Shown here in pieces: positions 27,101 to 37,100 of a stretch of 64,000 nucleotides of DNA. The number at the start of each line of letters is the position of its first letter. Position 1 is the stretch's first letter. The notes below the pieces were generated by a model. It did no database searches, was not told the DNA's origin, and saw only the letters and a list, made by a program, of their open reading frames with translations. The position numbers and the translations under genes are program-made. The stretch is from the NCBI RefSeq assembly GCF_006385555.1, contig NZ_CP041036.1:3100001-3164000 (forward strand). Reading direction: 5' to 3'. The DNA is from Shewanella polaris. GTDB taxonomy: Bacteria; Pseudomonadota; Gammaproteobacteria; Enterobacterales; Shewanellaceae.

Positions 27101-30100
27101 CAAAATGCAAAAATCATTGCAAACTGGCACCGTTACCAGCCAGACAGTGGAAGTGCCTGTCGAAAAAGTTGTGGAAAAGATTGTGGAAAAAGAAGTCATT
27201 AAAACTGAATACATTGAAGTGCCTGCAACATCAGCACAAGCTCAAGCCTCTGCAGTCGCCGCACCTTTAGCGGCAACGACTCCTGTAGCTAAAGCTCAAC
27301 CGGTTAACTCAAGTGTGCCAGCGTCGGCCGATAGTATCGGTTCATTTTTTGCTGCGCAGCAACAAACAGCTGAATTACATCAGCAGTTTTTAGCCATACC
27401 ACAGCAATATGGCAACACCTTTGCTCACCTGATGACAGCCCAAGCACAAATGGCGTCATCGGGATTAGCCATTCCAGAAAGATTGCAACGTTCGATGGAG
27501 ATGTTCCACCAGCATCAAGCACAAACATTGCAAAGTCATACCCAATTTTTAACGCAGCAAGCACAAGCAAACCAAGCCGCATTAGCCATGTTGCAAGGGC
27601 AAACACCAATGCCTATGGCTGCTCCAGTATCTGTACAAACGGCATCAGTTCAGCCTGCATTTGTGCAGCCAAGCCAAGTTGCTCAAGCCACAACGACACC
27701 TTCGCCAGTGGTAGCACCTATTGCTCCAGCTCCGGTTCAAACAGCTCAAGCAGTTCAATCTCAACCAACAGCCAGTCAACCGATTCAAACTCCTGTCGCT
27801 CAGCAAGTTAGCTCAGCAGCGGTTTCTGCACCAACAGCCGGACTAACACAGCAACAAGTGTTAGACACTATGCTCAATGTAGTCGCAGACAAAACCGGTT
27901 ACCCAACAGAAATGCTTGAACTTGGCATGGACATGGAAGCCGACCTTGGTATCGACTCAATCAAGCGGGTAGAAATTTTAGGCACAGTACAAGATGAGCT
28001 TCCAGGCTTACCTGAACTGAGCCCAGAAGATTTAGCCGAGTGTCGCACCTTGGGCGAAATCGTTAGCTATATGCAAACCAAATTACCAGCGGCCAACTCG
28101 GTTGCTGTAGCGTCAACGGGATCAACATCGGTAGATGCTGTTGCACCTGCATCAACAGGCTTAACGGCTGAAAACGTCCAACGTACCATGTTAGCTGTGG
28201 TTGCCGATAAAACCGGTTACCCAACTGAAATGCTTGAACTTGGCATGGACATGGAAGCAGACCTTGGTATCGACTCCATCAAGCGTGTAGAAATTTTAGG
28301 CACAGTACAAGATGAGCTTCCAGGCTTACCTGAACTGAGCCCAGAAGATTTAGCCGAGTGTCGCACCTTGGGTGAAATCGTCAGTTATATGCAAACCAAA
28401 TTGCCTGCTGCCAGCACAGTGGCGCCAGCATCAGTTGCATCTACAGTGCCAGCAACAGGCTTAAGTGCAGAAAGCGTTCAGCGTACTATGTTAGCTGTGG
28501 TTGCCGATAAAACCGGTTACCCAACTGAAATGCTTGAACTAGGCATGGACATGGAAGCCGACCTTGGTATCGACTCAATTAAACGCGTTGAAATTCTCGG
28601 CACAGTGCAAGATGAACTACCAGGTTTACCTGAACTGAACCCAGAAGATTTAGCCGAGTGTCGCACCTTGGGCGAAATCGTCAGCTACATGCAAACTAAA
28701 CTGCCTGCAGTCAGCACTGCAGCTCCAGCATCAGCCGTATCCTCATCTGCCGCACCAACAACGGGCTTGAGTGCTGATACAGTATTAAGCACCATGATGT
28801 CAGTAGTGGCCGATAAAACCGGTTATCCTGCTGAAATGCTTGAACTGAGCATGGACATGGAAGCCGACCTTGGTATCGACTCAATCAAACGTGTTGAAAT
28901 TTTAGGCACAGTGCAAGACGAACTACCCGGTTTGCCTGAGCTGAACCCAGAAGATTTAGCCGAGTGTCGTACCTTGGGCGAAATTGTCAGTTATATGCAA
29001 ACCAAATTGCCTGCAACCAACACTGAGGCTCCAGTATCTGCTCCAGCAACAACAGGATTAAGTGCTGATAGCGTTTTAAGCACCATGATGTCAGTAGTAG
29101 CCGACAAAACCGGTTACCCTGCAGAAATGCTTGAACTGAGCATGGACATGGAAGCCGATTTAGGTATCGACTCAATCAAACGCGTCGAGATTTTAGGTAC
29201 TGTGCAAGATGAGCTTCCAGGCTTACCTGAGCTGAACCCAGAAGATTTAGCCGAATGTCGCACCCTAGGTGAAATCGTTAGCTACATGCAAACCAAATTG
29301 CCTGCAGCAACCGCGATTGCGCCGGTCGCACCAGCATCAACAGCAAACAAGGTTGACGTTAACACCGCAGCATTACCGCCACACAGCGAGGTAGCGCTAA
29401 AAAAGTTACCAGCGGCGGATAAACTCGCAGATTGCTTTTCAACAGACTCTTGTATTGTCATCACAGACGATGGCCACAATGCAGGTTTACTGGCTGAAAA
29501 GCTAAATGCAAAGGGATTAACCGTCGCCGTTATTCGTAACCCACAAACCATTACCGTGGCACATTCACCCTTAAGCAGTGATATTAAAAGTTACACCTTG
29601 AGCAGTATTGATGATGCCCAAATTGCACAAGTGATTGCCGATATTAAGGCCGACTTGGGCGCTGAACATGCCATTGCGGGCTTTATTCATTTACAGCCAC
29701 AAACCACCGCTAACAGCAGCGAATTAATGTCGTGCACTGTTGCAGCAAAAGCCGCTGTCGACAACGCGTTTTTATGGGCTAAGCATCTTCACGCTGAGTT
29801 TGCCAAACCAACTCAAGCTTCGCGTTTATGCTACTTTACCGTGAGCCGTTTAGACGGTGGATTTGGTTATCTTGATAATACTCAGCTAGCAACAGCAGAG
29901 CTTAACCAAGCAGCCTTATCTGGTCTAAGCAAAACCCTAAGCCATGAATGGCCACAGGTGTTTTGCCGCGCATTAGACATTGCCAACAATATTGATACTA
30001 CAAGCTTTGCCGATGCCATCGTTGCAGAGTTATTTGATATCGATGGTGCCAATACTAGCGCGGACCGCATTAATGAAGTGGGGATCAGTAGCCAAGGTCG

Positions 30101-32054
30101 AGTAACCTTAGTTGCCGGCAATGCCAGCGAGCAGTTCGCACCAGCAAGCTTAAACAGAAATGACACTATTTTGGTCACCGGCGGCGCAAAAGGCGTAACG
30201 TTTGAATGCGCCCTCACCTTAGCCAAACAATGCCAATCACATTTTGTGTTAGCAGGTCGTAGCCAACATTTTGGCAAAGACTTACCGGCTTGGGCACAAG
30301 GGAAAAAAGCCTCTGAGTTAAAAGCCGCTGCCATCGCTTATATTCAATCTCAAGGCAACAAGCCGACGCCAAAACAGATTGATGCACTCGTATGGCCAAT
30401 TAGCAGCAGCCTAGAAATAGATGCTGCGTTAAACGCGTTCAGCAAGGTTGGTGCCAGTGCTCAATATGTCTCGATGGATGTCAGCAATGCCACCGCGGTA
30501 GCTGCCAGCCTTAAAAGCCTGACTAATACCAAGGGCGACTCATTCACCATTAACGGGGTTATTCACGGTGCTGGCGTATTAGCCGATAAGCACATTCAAG
30601 ATAAAACCTTGGATGAACTTAACCGCGTATACCACACCAAAGTGACTGGACTTGCTAGCATTATTAATGCACTCGACCCACAACAGATTAAGCTTATTGC
30701 GCTGTTTTCATCGGCTGCCGCTTTTTACGGTAATACCGGTCAAAGTGATTACGCTATGTCGAATGAAATTCTCAATAAAACCGCACTGAAACTGGCACAC
30801 ACCTTACCGCAAGCTAAAGTGATGAGTTTTAATTGGGGCCCTTGGGATGGCGGTATGGTCAGTTCAGCATTAAAGAAAATGTTTGTTGAACGTGGCGTTT
30901 ACGTTATTCCGCTACAAGCAGGTGCCGAGTTATTTGCCCACAGTTTATTAAGCCAACAAGGAGCACAACTGCTCATTGGCTCTGATATGCAAGGTTCATC
31001 AGAGCAGGATAACACTGCAAAAAAGCTTAATGCGGACGCTTTGCTTATTGCCAAGGGTTCGCTGACATTTGCTACTAATACACTTGTGACTAAAGCATTT
31101 GCGGCTAACGCAGTTACGACTAAGGCAGTTACGACTAAGTCATCAGCTACTGATATTATCAGTCAGACGGTGACTCGAGTATTAACCCCGGCTGAAATGC
31201 CTTTTGTTAGCGATCATTGTATTGCTGGCAATCCGGTATTACCAACGGTATGCGCCATGCAATGGATGCGTGATGCGGCAGAAACCTTATGTCATGTGCC
31301 TGTCAGTATTGCTGAATACAAATTGCTTAAAGGGGTTATTTTTGACACCAATGAGCCACATTTGTTGCAACTGGAACTAACGCAAACTGACGCAGGGATC
31401 AGCGCGCTGATCTCCTCTCGTTTGTTAAACGATCCTAGCGCAGTCATGAAACCGCAATACCAAGCTCAATTGGTGATCAATAAAGCAATATTGGCAATTG
31501 ATGTTGCTAAACCCACTGTTGGCGACAGCAGTTTGGCTCAATGGGCTAACATGGCACCATTGTATTCAGGCGCTGAACTGTACCAAAATGGAACCTTGTT
31601 TCATGGTCCGCGGTTGCAAGGCATTGCTCAAGTGTTGGCATTTGATGACGCTCAACTATTGTGTCAGGTTCAATTGCCGAGCATTAATGCCAGCGATTGC
31701 CAAGGTTTTATACCGTCATCGGCATTAGGTGGTAGCCAAATTTTCGCTGAAGATTTGCTACTACAAGCCATGTTGGTATGGGCAAGACTAAAATACGATG
31801 CCGCAAGCTTACCGTCATCAACCGGTGAGTGTGTTACTGCTTGGCCATTTGCAAATGGCGATAAAGGTTATATTCAACTTGATGTGGTTAAACACAGCGG
31901 CAGAATGCTAGTGGCTAACGTGAGTTTATATCATCAAGACGGCCGCCTGAGTTGCCAAATGCTCAATGCTAAAGTGACCATTAGTAAGAGTTTGAATGGG
32001 GCATTTATTCCACATCAAGCTTCTGCTGAACTTTCACACAAGGACACAGTGTGA
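24177..32054 (+). CDS. pfaA: PfaA, multidomain PUFA synthase subunit (KS-MAT-5xACP-KR-DH)
   Basis: The 2625-residue protein starts at ATG 24177 behind GGAG. Domains in order: ketosynthase (about 15-470) with Cys217 in DAACAG, His352 in EAHGTGT and His392 in GHTKSTAG; malonyl-CoA acyltransferase (about 595-900) with Ser700 in GHSFGE; a Glu/Val/Lys-rich linker (about 1000-1020) and Gln/Ala/Pro linker; five tandem acyl carrier proteins with phosphopantetheine serines 1261, 1367, 1467, 1569 and 1666 in LGIDS; ketoreductase (about 1990-2240) with the TGGAKG motif and Tyr2192; and a C-terminal dehydratase-like hotdog region with His2347 in HCIAGNPVLP. It loads malonate and carries the growing chain during EPA/DHA synthesis. 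The stop overlaps the pfaB start. Confidence 0.98.
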   Translation: MSQSSNKDKRLNKRLKDMPVAIVGMASIFANSRYLNKFWDLISEKIDAIIDVPETHWNAEDYYNADKSMADKSYCKRGGFLPEVDFNPMEFGLPPNILELTDTSQLLSLVVAKEVLADAGIDAQYDTDRIGITLGVGGGQKINHSLSGRLQYPILKKVFKNSGLSDEDTEMLIKKFQDQYIHWEENSFPGSLGNVIAGRIANRFDLGGMNCVVDAACAGSLAAMRMAITELVEGRSDMMLTGGVCTDNSPSMYMSFSKTPAFTTNDTIQPFDIDSKGMMIGEGIGMMALKRLDDAERDGDRIYAVIKGIGSSSDGKFKSIYAPRPEGQAKALRRAYDDAGFAPQTVGLIEAHGTGTAAGDVAEFNGLKSVFADGNDIKQHIALGSVKSQVGHTKSTAGTAGVIKVALALHHKVLPPTINVSKPNPNLNIQDSPFYLNTETRPWLPRADNTPRRAGISAFGFGGTNFHIVLEEYRQEHARGDKYRQRSVPQSLLIHAENKAALQAQLTALQSEINAVDTTQQNRQEIVLADFGKRFALNTIAPNAARIGLVVASLADLTIQLTQALAQLSSNTADSWQLPSGTSYRAAALIHPEAASHKVAALFAGQGAQYLNMGADLACLYPEMRQQLMQADKVFAQHKQTPLSQIMYPNPAFEAEDIAAQQAALTNTANAQSAIGAVSMGQYAILTQAGFKADMVAGHSFGELSALCAAGVISQADYYQLAFARGQAMAATPKDQDAGVMYAIIVPAQSVDHGVEKLEQCISAFEGVKVANYNAPTQLVIAGPTASCTLAAQAITTELGFKAIALPVSGAFHTPLVAHAQQPFAAAINKIKFAKPKLSLYANGTGKAHPNDAKAIQAAFSEHMLQSVRFSEQLNAMYDAGARVFVEFGPKNILQKLVEATLGNKAESVSVVSLNPNPKGNSDTQLRQAACQLAVLGVALTEVDPYQAPIAELAKVSPMNVKLTASNYISPATQAKMQKSLQTGTVTSQTVEVPVEKVVEKIVEKEVIKTEYIEVPATSAQAQASAVAAPLAATTPVAKAQPVNSSVPASADSIGSFFAAQQQTAELHQQFLAIPQQYGNTFAHLMTAQAQMASSGLAIPERLQRSMEMFHQHQAQTLQSHTQFLTQQAQANQAALAMLQGQTPMPMAAPVSVQTASVQPAFVQPSQVAQATTTPSPVVAPIAPAPVQTAQAVQSQPTASQPIQTPVAQQVSSAAVSAPTAGLTQQQVLDTMLNVVADKTGYPTEMLELGMDMEADLGIDSIKRVEILGTVQDELPGLPELSPEDLAECRTLGEIVSYMQTKLPAANSVAVASTGSTSVDAVAPASTGLTAENVQRTMLAVVADKTGYPTEMLELGMDMEADLGIDSIKRVEILGTVQDELPGLPELSPEDLAECRTLGEIVSYMQTKLPAASTVAPASVASTVPATGLSAESVQRTMLAVVADKTGYPTEMLELGMDMEADLGIDSIKRVEILGTVQDELPGLPELNPEDLAECRTLGEIVSYMQTKLPAVSTAAPASAVSSSAAPTTGLSADTVLSTMMSVVADKTGYPAEMLELSMDMEADLGIDSIKRVEILGTVQDELPGLPELNPEDLAECRTLGEIVSYMQTKLPATNTEAPVSAPATTGLSADSVLSTMMSVVADKTGYPAEMLELSMDMEADLGIDSIKRVEILGTVQDELPGLPELNPEDLAECRTLGEIVSYMQTKLPAATAIAPVAPASTANKVDVNTAALPPHSEVALKKLPAADKLADCFSTDSCIVITDDGHNAGLLAEKLNAKGLTVAVIRNPQTITVAHSPLSSDIKSYTLSSIDDAQIAQVIADIKADLGAEHAIAGFIHLQPQTTANSSELMSCTVAAKAAVDNAFLWAKHLHAEFAKPTQASRLCYFTVSRLDGGFGYLDNTQLATAELNQAALSGLSKTLSHEWPQVFCRALDIANNIDTTSFADAIVAELFDIDGANTSADRINEVGISSQGRVTLVAGNASEQFAPASLNRNDTILVTGGAKGVTFECALTLAKQCQSHFVLAGRSQHFGKDLPAWAQGKKASELKAAAIAYIQSQGNKPTPKQIDALVWPISSSLEIDAALNAFSKVGASAQYVSMDVSNATAVAASLKSLTNTKGDSFTINGVIHGAGVLADKHIQDKTLDELNRVYHTKVTGLASIINALDPQQIKLIALFSSAAAFYGNTGQSDYAMSNEILNKTALKLAHTLPQAKVMSFNWGPWDGGMVSSALKKMFVERGVYVIPLQAGAELFAHSLLSQQGAQLLIGSDMQGSSEQDNTAKKLNADALLIAKGSLTFATNTLVTKAFAANAVTTKAVTTKSSATDIISQTVTRVLTPAEMPFVSDHCIAGNPVLPTVCAMQWMRDAAETLCHVPVSIAEYKLLKGVIFDTNEPHLLQLELTQTDAGISALISSRLLNDPSAVMKPQYQAQLVINKAILAIDVAKPTVGDSSLAQWANMAPLYSGAELYQNGTLFHGPRLQGIAQVLAFDDAQLLCQVQLPSINASDCQGFIPSSALGGSQIFAEDLLLQAMLVWARLKYDAASLPSSTGECVTAWPFANGDKGYIQLDVVKHSGRMLVANVSLYHQDGRLSCQMLNAKVTISKSLNGAFIPHQASAELSHKDTV
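27838..29310 (+). repeat. Five tandem ACP-coding repeats inside pfaA
   Basis: The repeats have periods of about 290-320 bases; the serine codons lie at 27957, 28275, 28575, 28881 and 29172. Units 1 and 2 carry PTEMLELG and PELSPED. Units 4 and 5 carry PAEMLELS and PELNPED. Unit 3 has the front of the first type and the back of the second. Linkers between units are Ala/Pro/Ser/Thr-rich and vary in length. Confidence 0.95.
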
Positions 32055-34159
32055 CAGCCGCAGATAACATGGTGCTAAAACCCATTAGTGAGCGTATTTT
32101 GCAGCAACAAACCAAGCCAATGCGCTTGGCTTTGTTGCTGAGCAAACCAAATATCAACTCGGTTAATGAGCACCACGTTGCGATTGATACTCAGCGTGGC
32201 GACAGTTTTGAACTGGCGTTATTGCACAGCATAGAGCGGCTATCATCCACTACCGATGAAATGATCAATATTGCCGATCGGTTGTGGATAATGCCAGGGC
32301 TACTTGCCGCGAAAAATAGCGTCAATGCGCACGCTTATCTCAATGGTGTTGCACTTGGTAGCAATCAGGCTGAAGCAATCACCCTCGCGCTGAATCATGC
32401 AAAACGTTTACATACTCAACCGCAGATTGTCGCGTTAGATGGCAATGCAAAATCCAATACTGCCAATAATGCCAATAATGCACAAACTGCATTGGTCGCA
32501 ATGACCACCTTAGTAGAGTCTATCGCCAGTCGTTGTATACCAACACAGGACAAGGTCAACAGCCAGTATTGGTTTAGCCCACTTCACCAAAGTCGAGTTG
32601 CAGCTTTATGTTACTCAAGTGCCAACGGTGTTCAGGCAATGATCTTGACCCAAGGGCGTGCATTAGTCGCCTCAAAGCAATTGGTTAATCCCCAACGTTT
32701 ATGGCTGCCACTGTGTGCCACTTCATTGGTGCAACTGCACACTAAACTGATGACTTTCTCTGCGCAGGTCAATTCGGCGACAGACGATGTCAGCTTACTA
32801 AAACTTATCAAAAGTACATTGGCCGATTATCAAACGGATGCGCCCCTAGCTTTAGTGTTAATGGCGCAGGAGCGTAGCGGATTAATCTTAGAAATTAATG
32901 CAATGTTGGCAACGATGTCGACTCATCTTCAGTTAGACGTTAGCGATAACCCGCCGATAGAATATAAAACCCCTGCTGGCAGTTGTTTCTATTCTGCGCC
33001 GCTAGGTGATCATGGCTTAAGTTTTGTTTATCCTGGCGTCGGTACTGTGTATCCAAACATGCTCAGTCAAATGGGCTTGGTTTTCCCCAATGTGTATGCC
33101 GAACTCGAAAGCCAAGGTGACATGCAGTCGATGTTACAAACCGAGTTTATTTACGCGGCAGATAAAAGCCGTACCGCACAGATGAGCTTGAGCCAATTAG
33201 CCATTGCCGGTGTGGGCGCCAGTTATGTGTTAACCAAACTGTTGCAGCAAGAATTTGCCATTGAACCTAAGTTTGCCTTGGGTTACTCCATGGGCGAAGC
33301 GGCCATGTGGGCGAGTCTAGATGTTTGGCAAGCACCACACACTATGATTGAAGCAACCCAAAACAGCAGTATCTTTACCCAAGATATTTCAGGCGAGCTT
33401 CGCTGCGTTCGTCAACAATGGCAATTAGCCGATGACGAAACCATTGTGTGGAACAGCTTTGTGACTCGAGCCAGTATTGACGAACTCACGCCCCATTTAG
33501 CGGATTACCCGCGCGCTTACATAGCCATTATTCAAGGCGATACATGTGTTATCGCAGGTTGTGAGTCCAGTTGTAAAGCATTGTTAAAACAAGCAGGTAA
33601 ACGAGGTATTGCAGCCAATCGAATTACGGCAATGCATACTCCAGCCGCACTAAATATTACCGACGATGTACGGCAATTTTATCTGCAACCGCTGTTGGCA
33701 AACTTACCCGAACATTTACAGTTTATCTCGGCGGCTCAAACAGCGCCTGTCACGCTAGACTCACACGCTATTGCACAATCGATTGCCGATACTTTTTGTC
33801 ATCAATTGAATTTTACTCAGTTAATCCACAATGCTCGAGATCAAGGCTGTCGATTATTTGTTGAAGTCGGATCAGATAGACAAACCACCACCTTAATTGA
33901 CAAAATCAATGCTCAGAGTGGCAATACGTATACGTCCCCAGCGATGGCCGTTGCCGTTAATGCCAAAGGCGGCGACGATGTCAGCAGTTTACTCAAGTGT
34001 CTGGGACAATTAATGGCGCATCGCGTGCCGATGTCATTAACCCCCTTTATTCGCAGCCTTGACGATGCAATTAACTCATTATCTCAGCAGACGGCAATAG
34101 CCGACGGCTCACCACTGCCTCGTTGCAGTGAAACATCATTAGAAGGAGAACCTCATTGA
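32051..34159 (+). CDS. pfaB: PfaB, acyltransferase subunit of PUFA synthase
   Basis: The 702-residue protein starts with GTG at 32051, overlapping the pfaA TGA (GTGA), with AAGGA six bases upstream. The N-terminal 300 residues resemble a decayed ketosynthase-like region. The acyltransferase domain (about 320-640) opens with VYPGVGTVYPNML and has its nucleophile Ser413 in GYSMGEAAMWASL. PfaB is reported to influence whether EPA or DHA is made. An Asn/Ala-rich low-complexity patch lies near residues 134-150. It ends overlapping the TTG start of pfaC. Confidence 0.96.
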   Translation: MTAADNMVLKPISERILQQQTKPMRLALLLSKPNINSVNEHHVAIDTQRGDSFELALLHSIERLSSTTDEMINIADRLWIMPGLLAAKNSVNAHAYLNGVALGSNQAEAITLALNHAKRLHTQPQIVALDGNAKSNTANNANNAQTALVAMTTLVESIASRCIPTQDKVNSQYWFSPLHQSRVAALCYSSANGVQAMILTQGRALVASKQLVNPQRLWLPLCATSLVQLHTKLMTFSAQVNSATDDVSLLKLIKSTLADYQTDAPLALVLMAQERSGLILEINAMLATMSTHLQLDVSDNPPIEYKTPAGSCFYSAPLGDHGLSFVYPGVGTVYPNMLSQMGLVFPNVYAELESQGDMQSMLQTEFIYAADKSRTAQMSLSQLAIAGVGASYVLTKLLQQEFAIEPKFALGYSMGEAAMWASLDVWQAPHTMIEATQNSSIFTQDISGELRCVRQQWQLADDETIVWNSFVTRASIDELTPHLADYPRAYIAIIQGDTCVIAGCESSCKALLKQAGKRGIAANRITAMHTPAALNITDDVRQFYLQPLLANLPEHLQFISAAQTAPVTLDSHAIAQSIADTFCHQLNFTQLIHNARDQGCRLFVEVGSDRQTTTLIDKINAQSGNTYTSPAMAVAVNAKGGDDVSSLLKCLGQLMAHRVPMSLTPFIRSLDDAINSLSQQTAIADGSPLPRCSETSLEGEPH

Positions 34160-37100
34160 GTTCTCAAGCCACCCCTAAAATAGCCATTGTCGGTTTAGCC
34201 AATCAGTATCCCGACGCGGATACTCCCGCTAAATTTTGGCAAAACTTATTAGATAAAAAAGATTCGCGCAGCCAAATCAGTGCTAGTAAACTCAATGCTT
34301 CACCGAGCGACTACTTGGGTGTACAAGGCGAATCGGACCGTTTTTATTGTGATAAAGGCGGCTACATTCAAGACTTTCAATTTAACCCTCAAGGTTATCA
34401 TATTGAGCCCGACGCATTTACTGGTTTGGATGACAGTTTCTTGTGGGCAACCGACACCGCACGAAATGCGTTAACCGACGCGGGTATAGACCTTAACAAT
34501 AACGTGCTGCAACGCACCGGCATTGTCATGGGCACTTTATCGTTCCCTACAGCCAAGTCTAACGAGCTATTTGTGCCGCTTTATCACAGCGCGGTCGAAA
34601 AAGCCTTACAGACTAAACTCCAGCAGCCAAACTTTAATCTGCAATCGTTTAATCAAGCATCGCAAAGCAATACCGCAGAAAAAGCCAATAACAATAATAA
34701 TGTAATGCCAAAAACGGTTAACTTGCGTAATGGTGCCATTGCCCATAACGCCTCTAAAATCGTTGCCGATGCTTTGGGATTAGGTGGTACGCAACTGAGT
34801 TTAGATGCCGCCTGTGCAAGTTCGGTTTACGCATTAAAATTAGCCTGCGACTACTTGCATACCGGCAAAGCAGACATGATGCTGGCTGGCGCAGTGTCGG
34901 GAGCCGATCCGTTCTTCATCAATATGGGCTTTTCGATATTTCATGCTTACCCAGACCACGGTATTTCAGCTCCGTTTGATCAAAACAGTAAAGGCTTGTT
35001 CGCTGGTGAAGGTGCTGGAGTATTAGTACTCAAACGCCTTGAAGATGCCGAGCGTGATGGCGACCATATTTATGCTTTGGTCAGTGGCATTGGCTTATCA
35101 AACGATGGTAAAGGCCAGTTTGTATTAAGCCCAAACATTAAAGGCCAAGTACAAGCATTCGAGCGCGCTTATCTTGATGCCGCCGCAATAGACCCTAACA
35201 TTACGCCGGCCAGTATTGAAGTGATCGAATGTCACGCCACGGGGACACCATTAGGCGACAAAGTTGAATTAGCTTCAATGGAACGTTTTTTTGAAGACAA
35301 ACTTGAAGGCAGTGCCACGCCATTAATTGGTTCCGCAAAATCCAATTTAGGCCATTTACTCACAGCAGCAGGCATGCCGGGGATCATGAAAATGATTTTT
35401 GCGATGCGTGAAGGCGTGTTGCCACCGAGTATTAATATCAGTGCCCCTATCGCCTCACCTAATGGCTTATTTGGCCAAGCGACTTTGCCAAATGCTGTGC
35501 TACCTTGGCCCGATAAAGTTGGCAATAAAGCCCGTCATGCAGGTTTATCTGTATTTGGTTTTGGCGGTTGTAACGCCCATTTATTACTTGAGTCGTATCA
35601 AGCTAAAGCCGTCGCTGACAAGACGCTGAACAATCATTCTCAAAATAATAATTCTCTAAGTAATAATACTCTGAACAATAACGTTCAAACTCGCAGCACA
35701 GTGTTAGTTGATGCAGAAGCGCCAATGCACATTACCGGCATGGCGGCGCATTTTGGTCAATGCAGCAGTATTGATGCACTGGCGAAAAAAATCATCGCCA
35801 AACAAGCCATCTTTAGCCCGCTACCCACTCAGCGCTGGAAAGGCTTAGATAAACATCCTGATCTATTAGCCCAATATGGCATCACCCAAGTGCCGCAAGG
35901 CGCGTATATCGATCGGTTCGATTTTGATTTCTTGCGTTTTAAAGTGCCACCCAATGAAGATGATCGCCTGATCTCGCAACAACTACTGTTGATCAAAGTC
36001 GCCGATGAAGCTATCGCCGATGCCAAGCTAACGCCAGGTAGTAAAGTCGCGGTATTAGTCGCCATGGAAACCGAACTTGAACTGCATCAATTCCGTGGTC
36101 GAGTAAACTTACACAGCCAAATAGCTCAAAGCCTTAACGCTCAAGGTATTCAATTATCGACAGCAGAATATGACAGCCTTGAAACCATTGCGATGGACAG
36201 TGTGCTCGACGCCGCTAAACTTAACCAATACACCAGTTTTATTGGCAATATTATGGCGTCGCGGATAGCATCACTATGGGATTTCAACGGCCCAGCATTT
36301 ACGATTTCTGCGGGCGAACAGTCAGTTAACCGCTGTATTGATGTGGCGCAAAACCTGTTTGCGTTAGGCTCGTTACAAGAGCCATTAGATGCAATTATTA
36401 TTGCCGCGGTTGACCTGTCTGGCAGTATTGAAAATATGTTGTTCAATACCGCCAAGCTTAACGCTAAAGGATTGCGTTCAACCGATTGGTTAGTGGGTGA
36501 AGGGGCTGGTGCGATAGTGCTGCAACAAACTAGTGCAGCACACTCTCAGCTTGATAGTTACGCCAGTATCGACAGCGTTAACTTTACGCCATTGTCACAA
36601 TTACCAACACAGCTGCCAACTGAATTATCAGCAGACATTGTTGAGTTAAACCAATCGCCTGAATGCATATTAACAACTCAAGGCCAACAGTTTGCCCAAG
36701 GATTAACTGATGCTGTGACAGCGGTCAGCTCAGCACCGTTATTGAGTAAAGCCCATGATATTCTCGGTCATACATTTGCCGCTTCAGGCATGGCCAGTTT
36801 GCTGCACGGTTTAGTGCAAACTCGTCACATCGACAAACCGACTATCAATACCAGTGTATTCACCAGCAGCGACAATCAATACTCACAAGTAAATGTGTCG
36901 GTTTCTGCAGCGCAACAACACGCATTGCACGCTCGACTGGGTAATAATTTAACTCAACAACTGGCCACGGGCAGTAAGTTAAGTTTAATTAAACAAGTCA
37001 GTTTAGGTGGTCGCGATATTTACCAACACATTATCGACAGCCCACTTGATGCGCTCGACAGTATTATCAATCAATGTGCTGATATCTCCCCTAGTGCGGC

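Noticed and set aside
29882..30334. 150-codon minus-strand open frame in pfaA
   Set aside because: It is antisense within the KR region of PfaA, with no family features.
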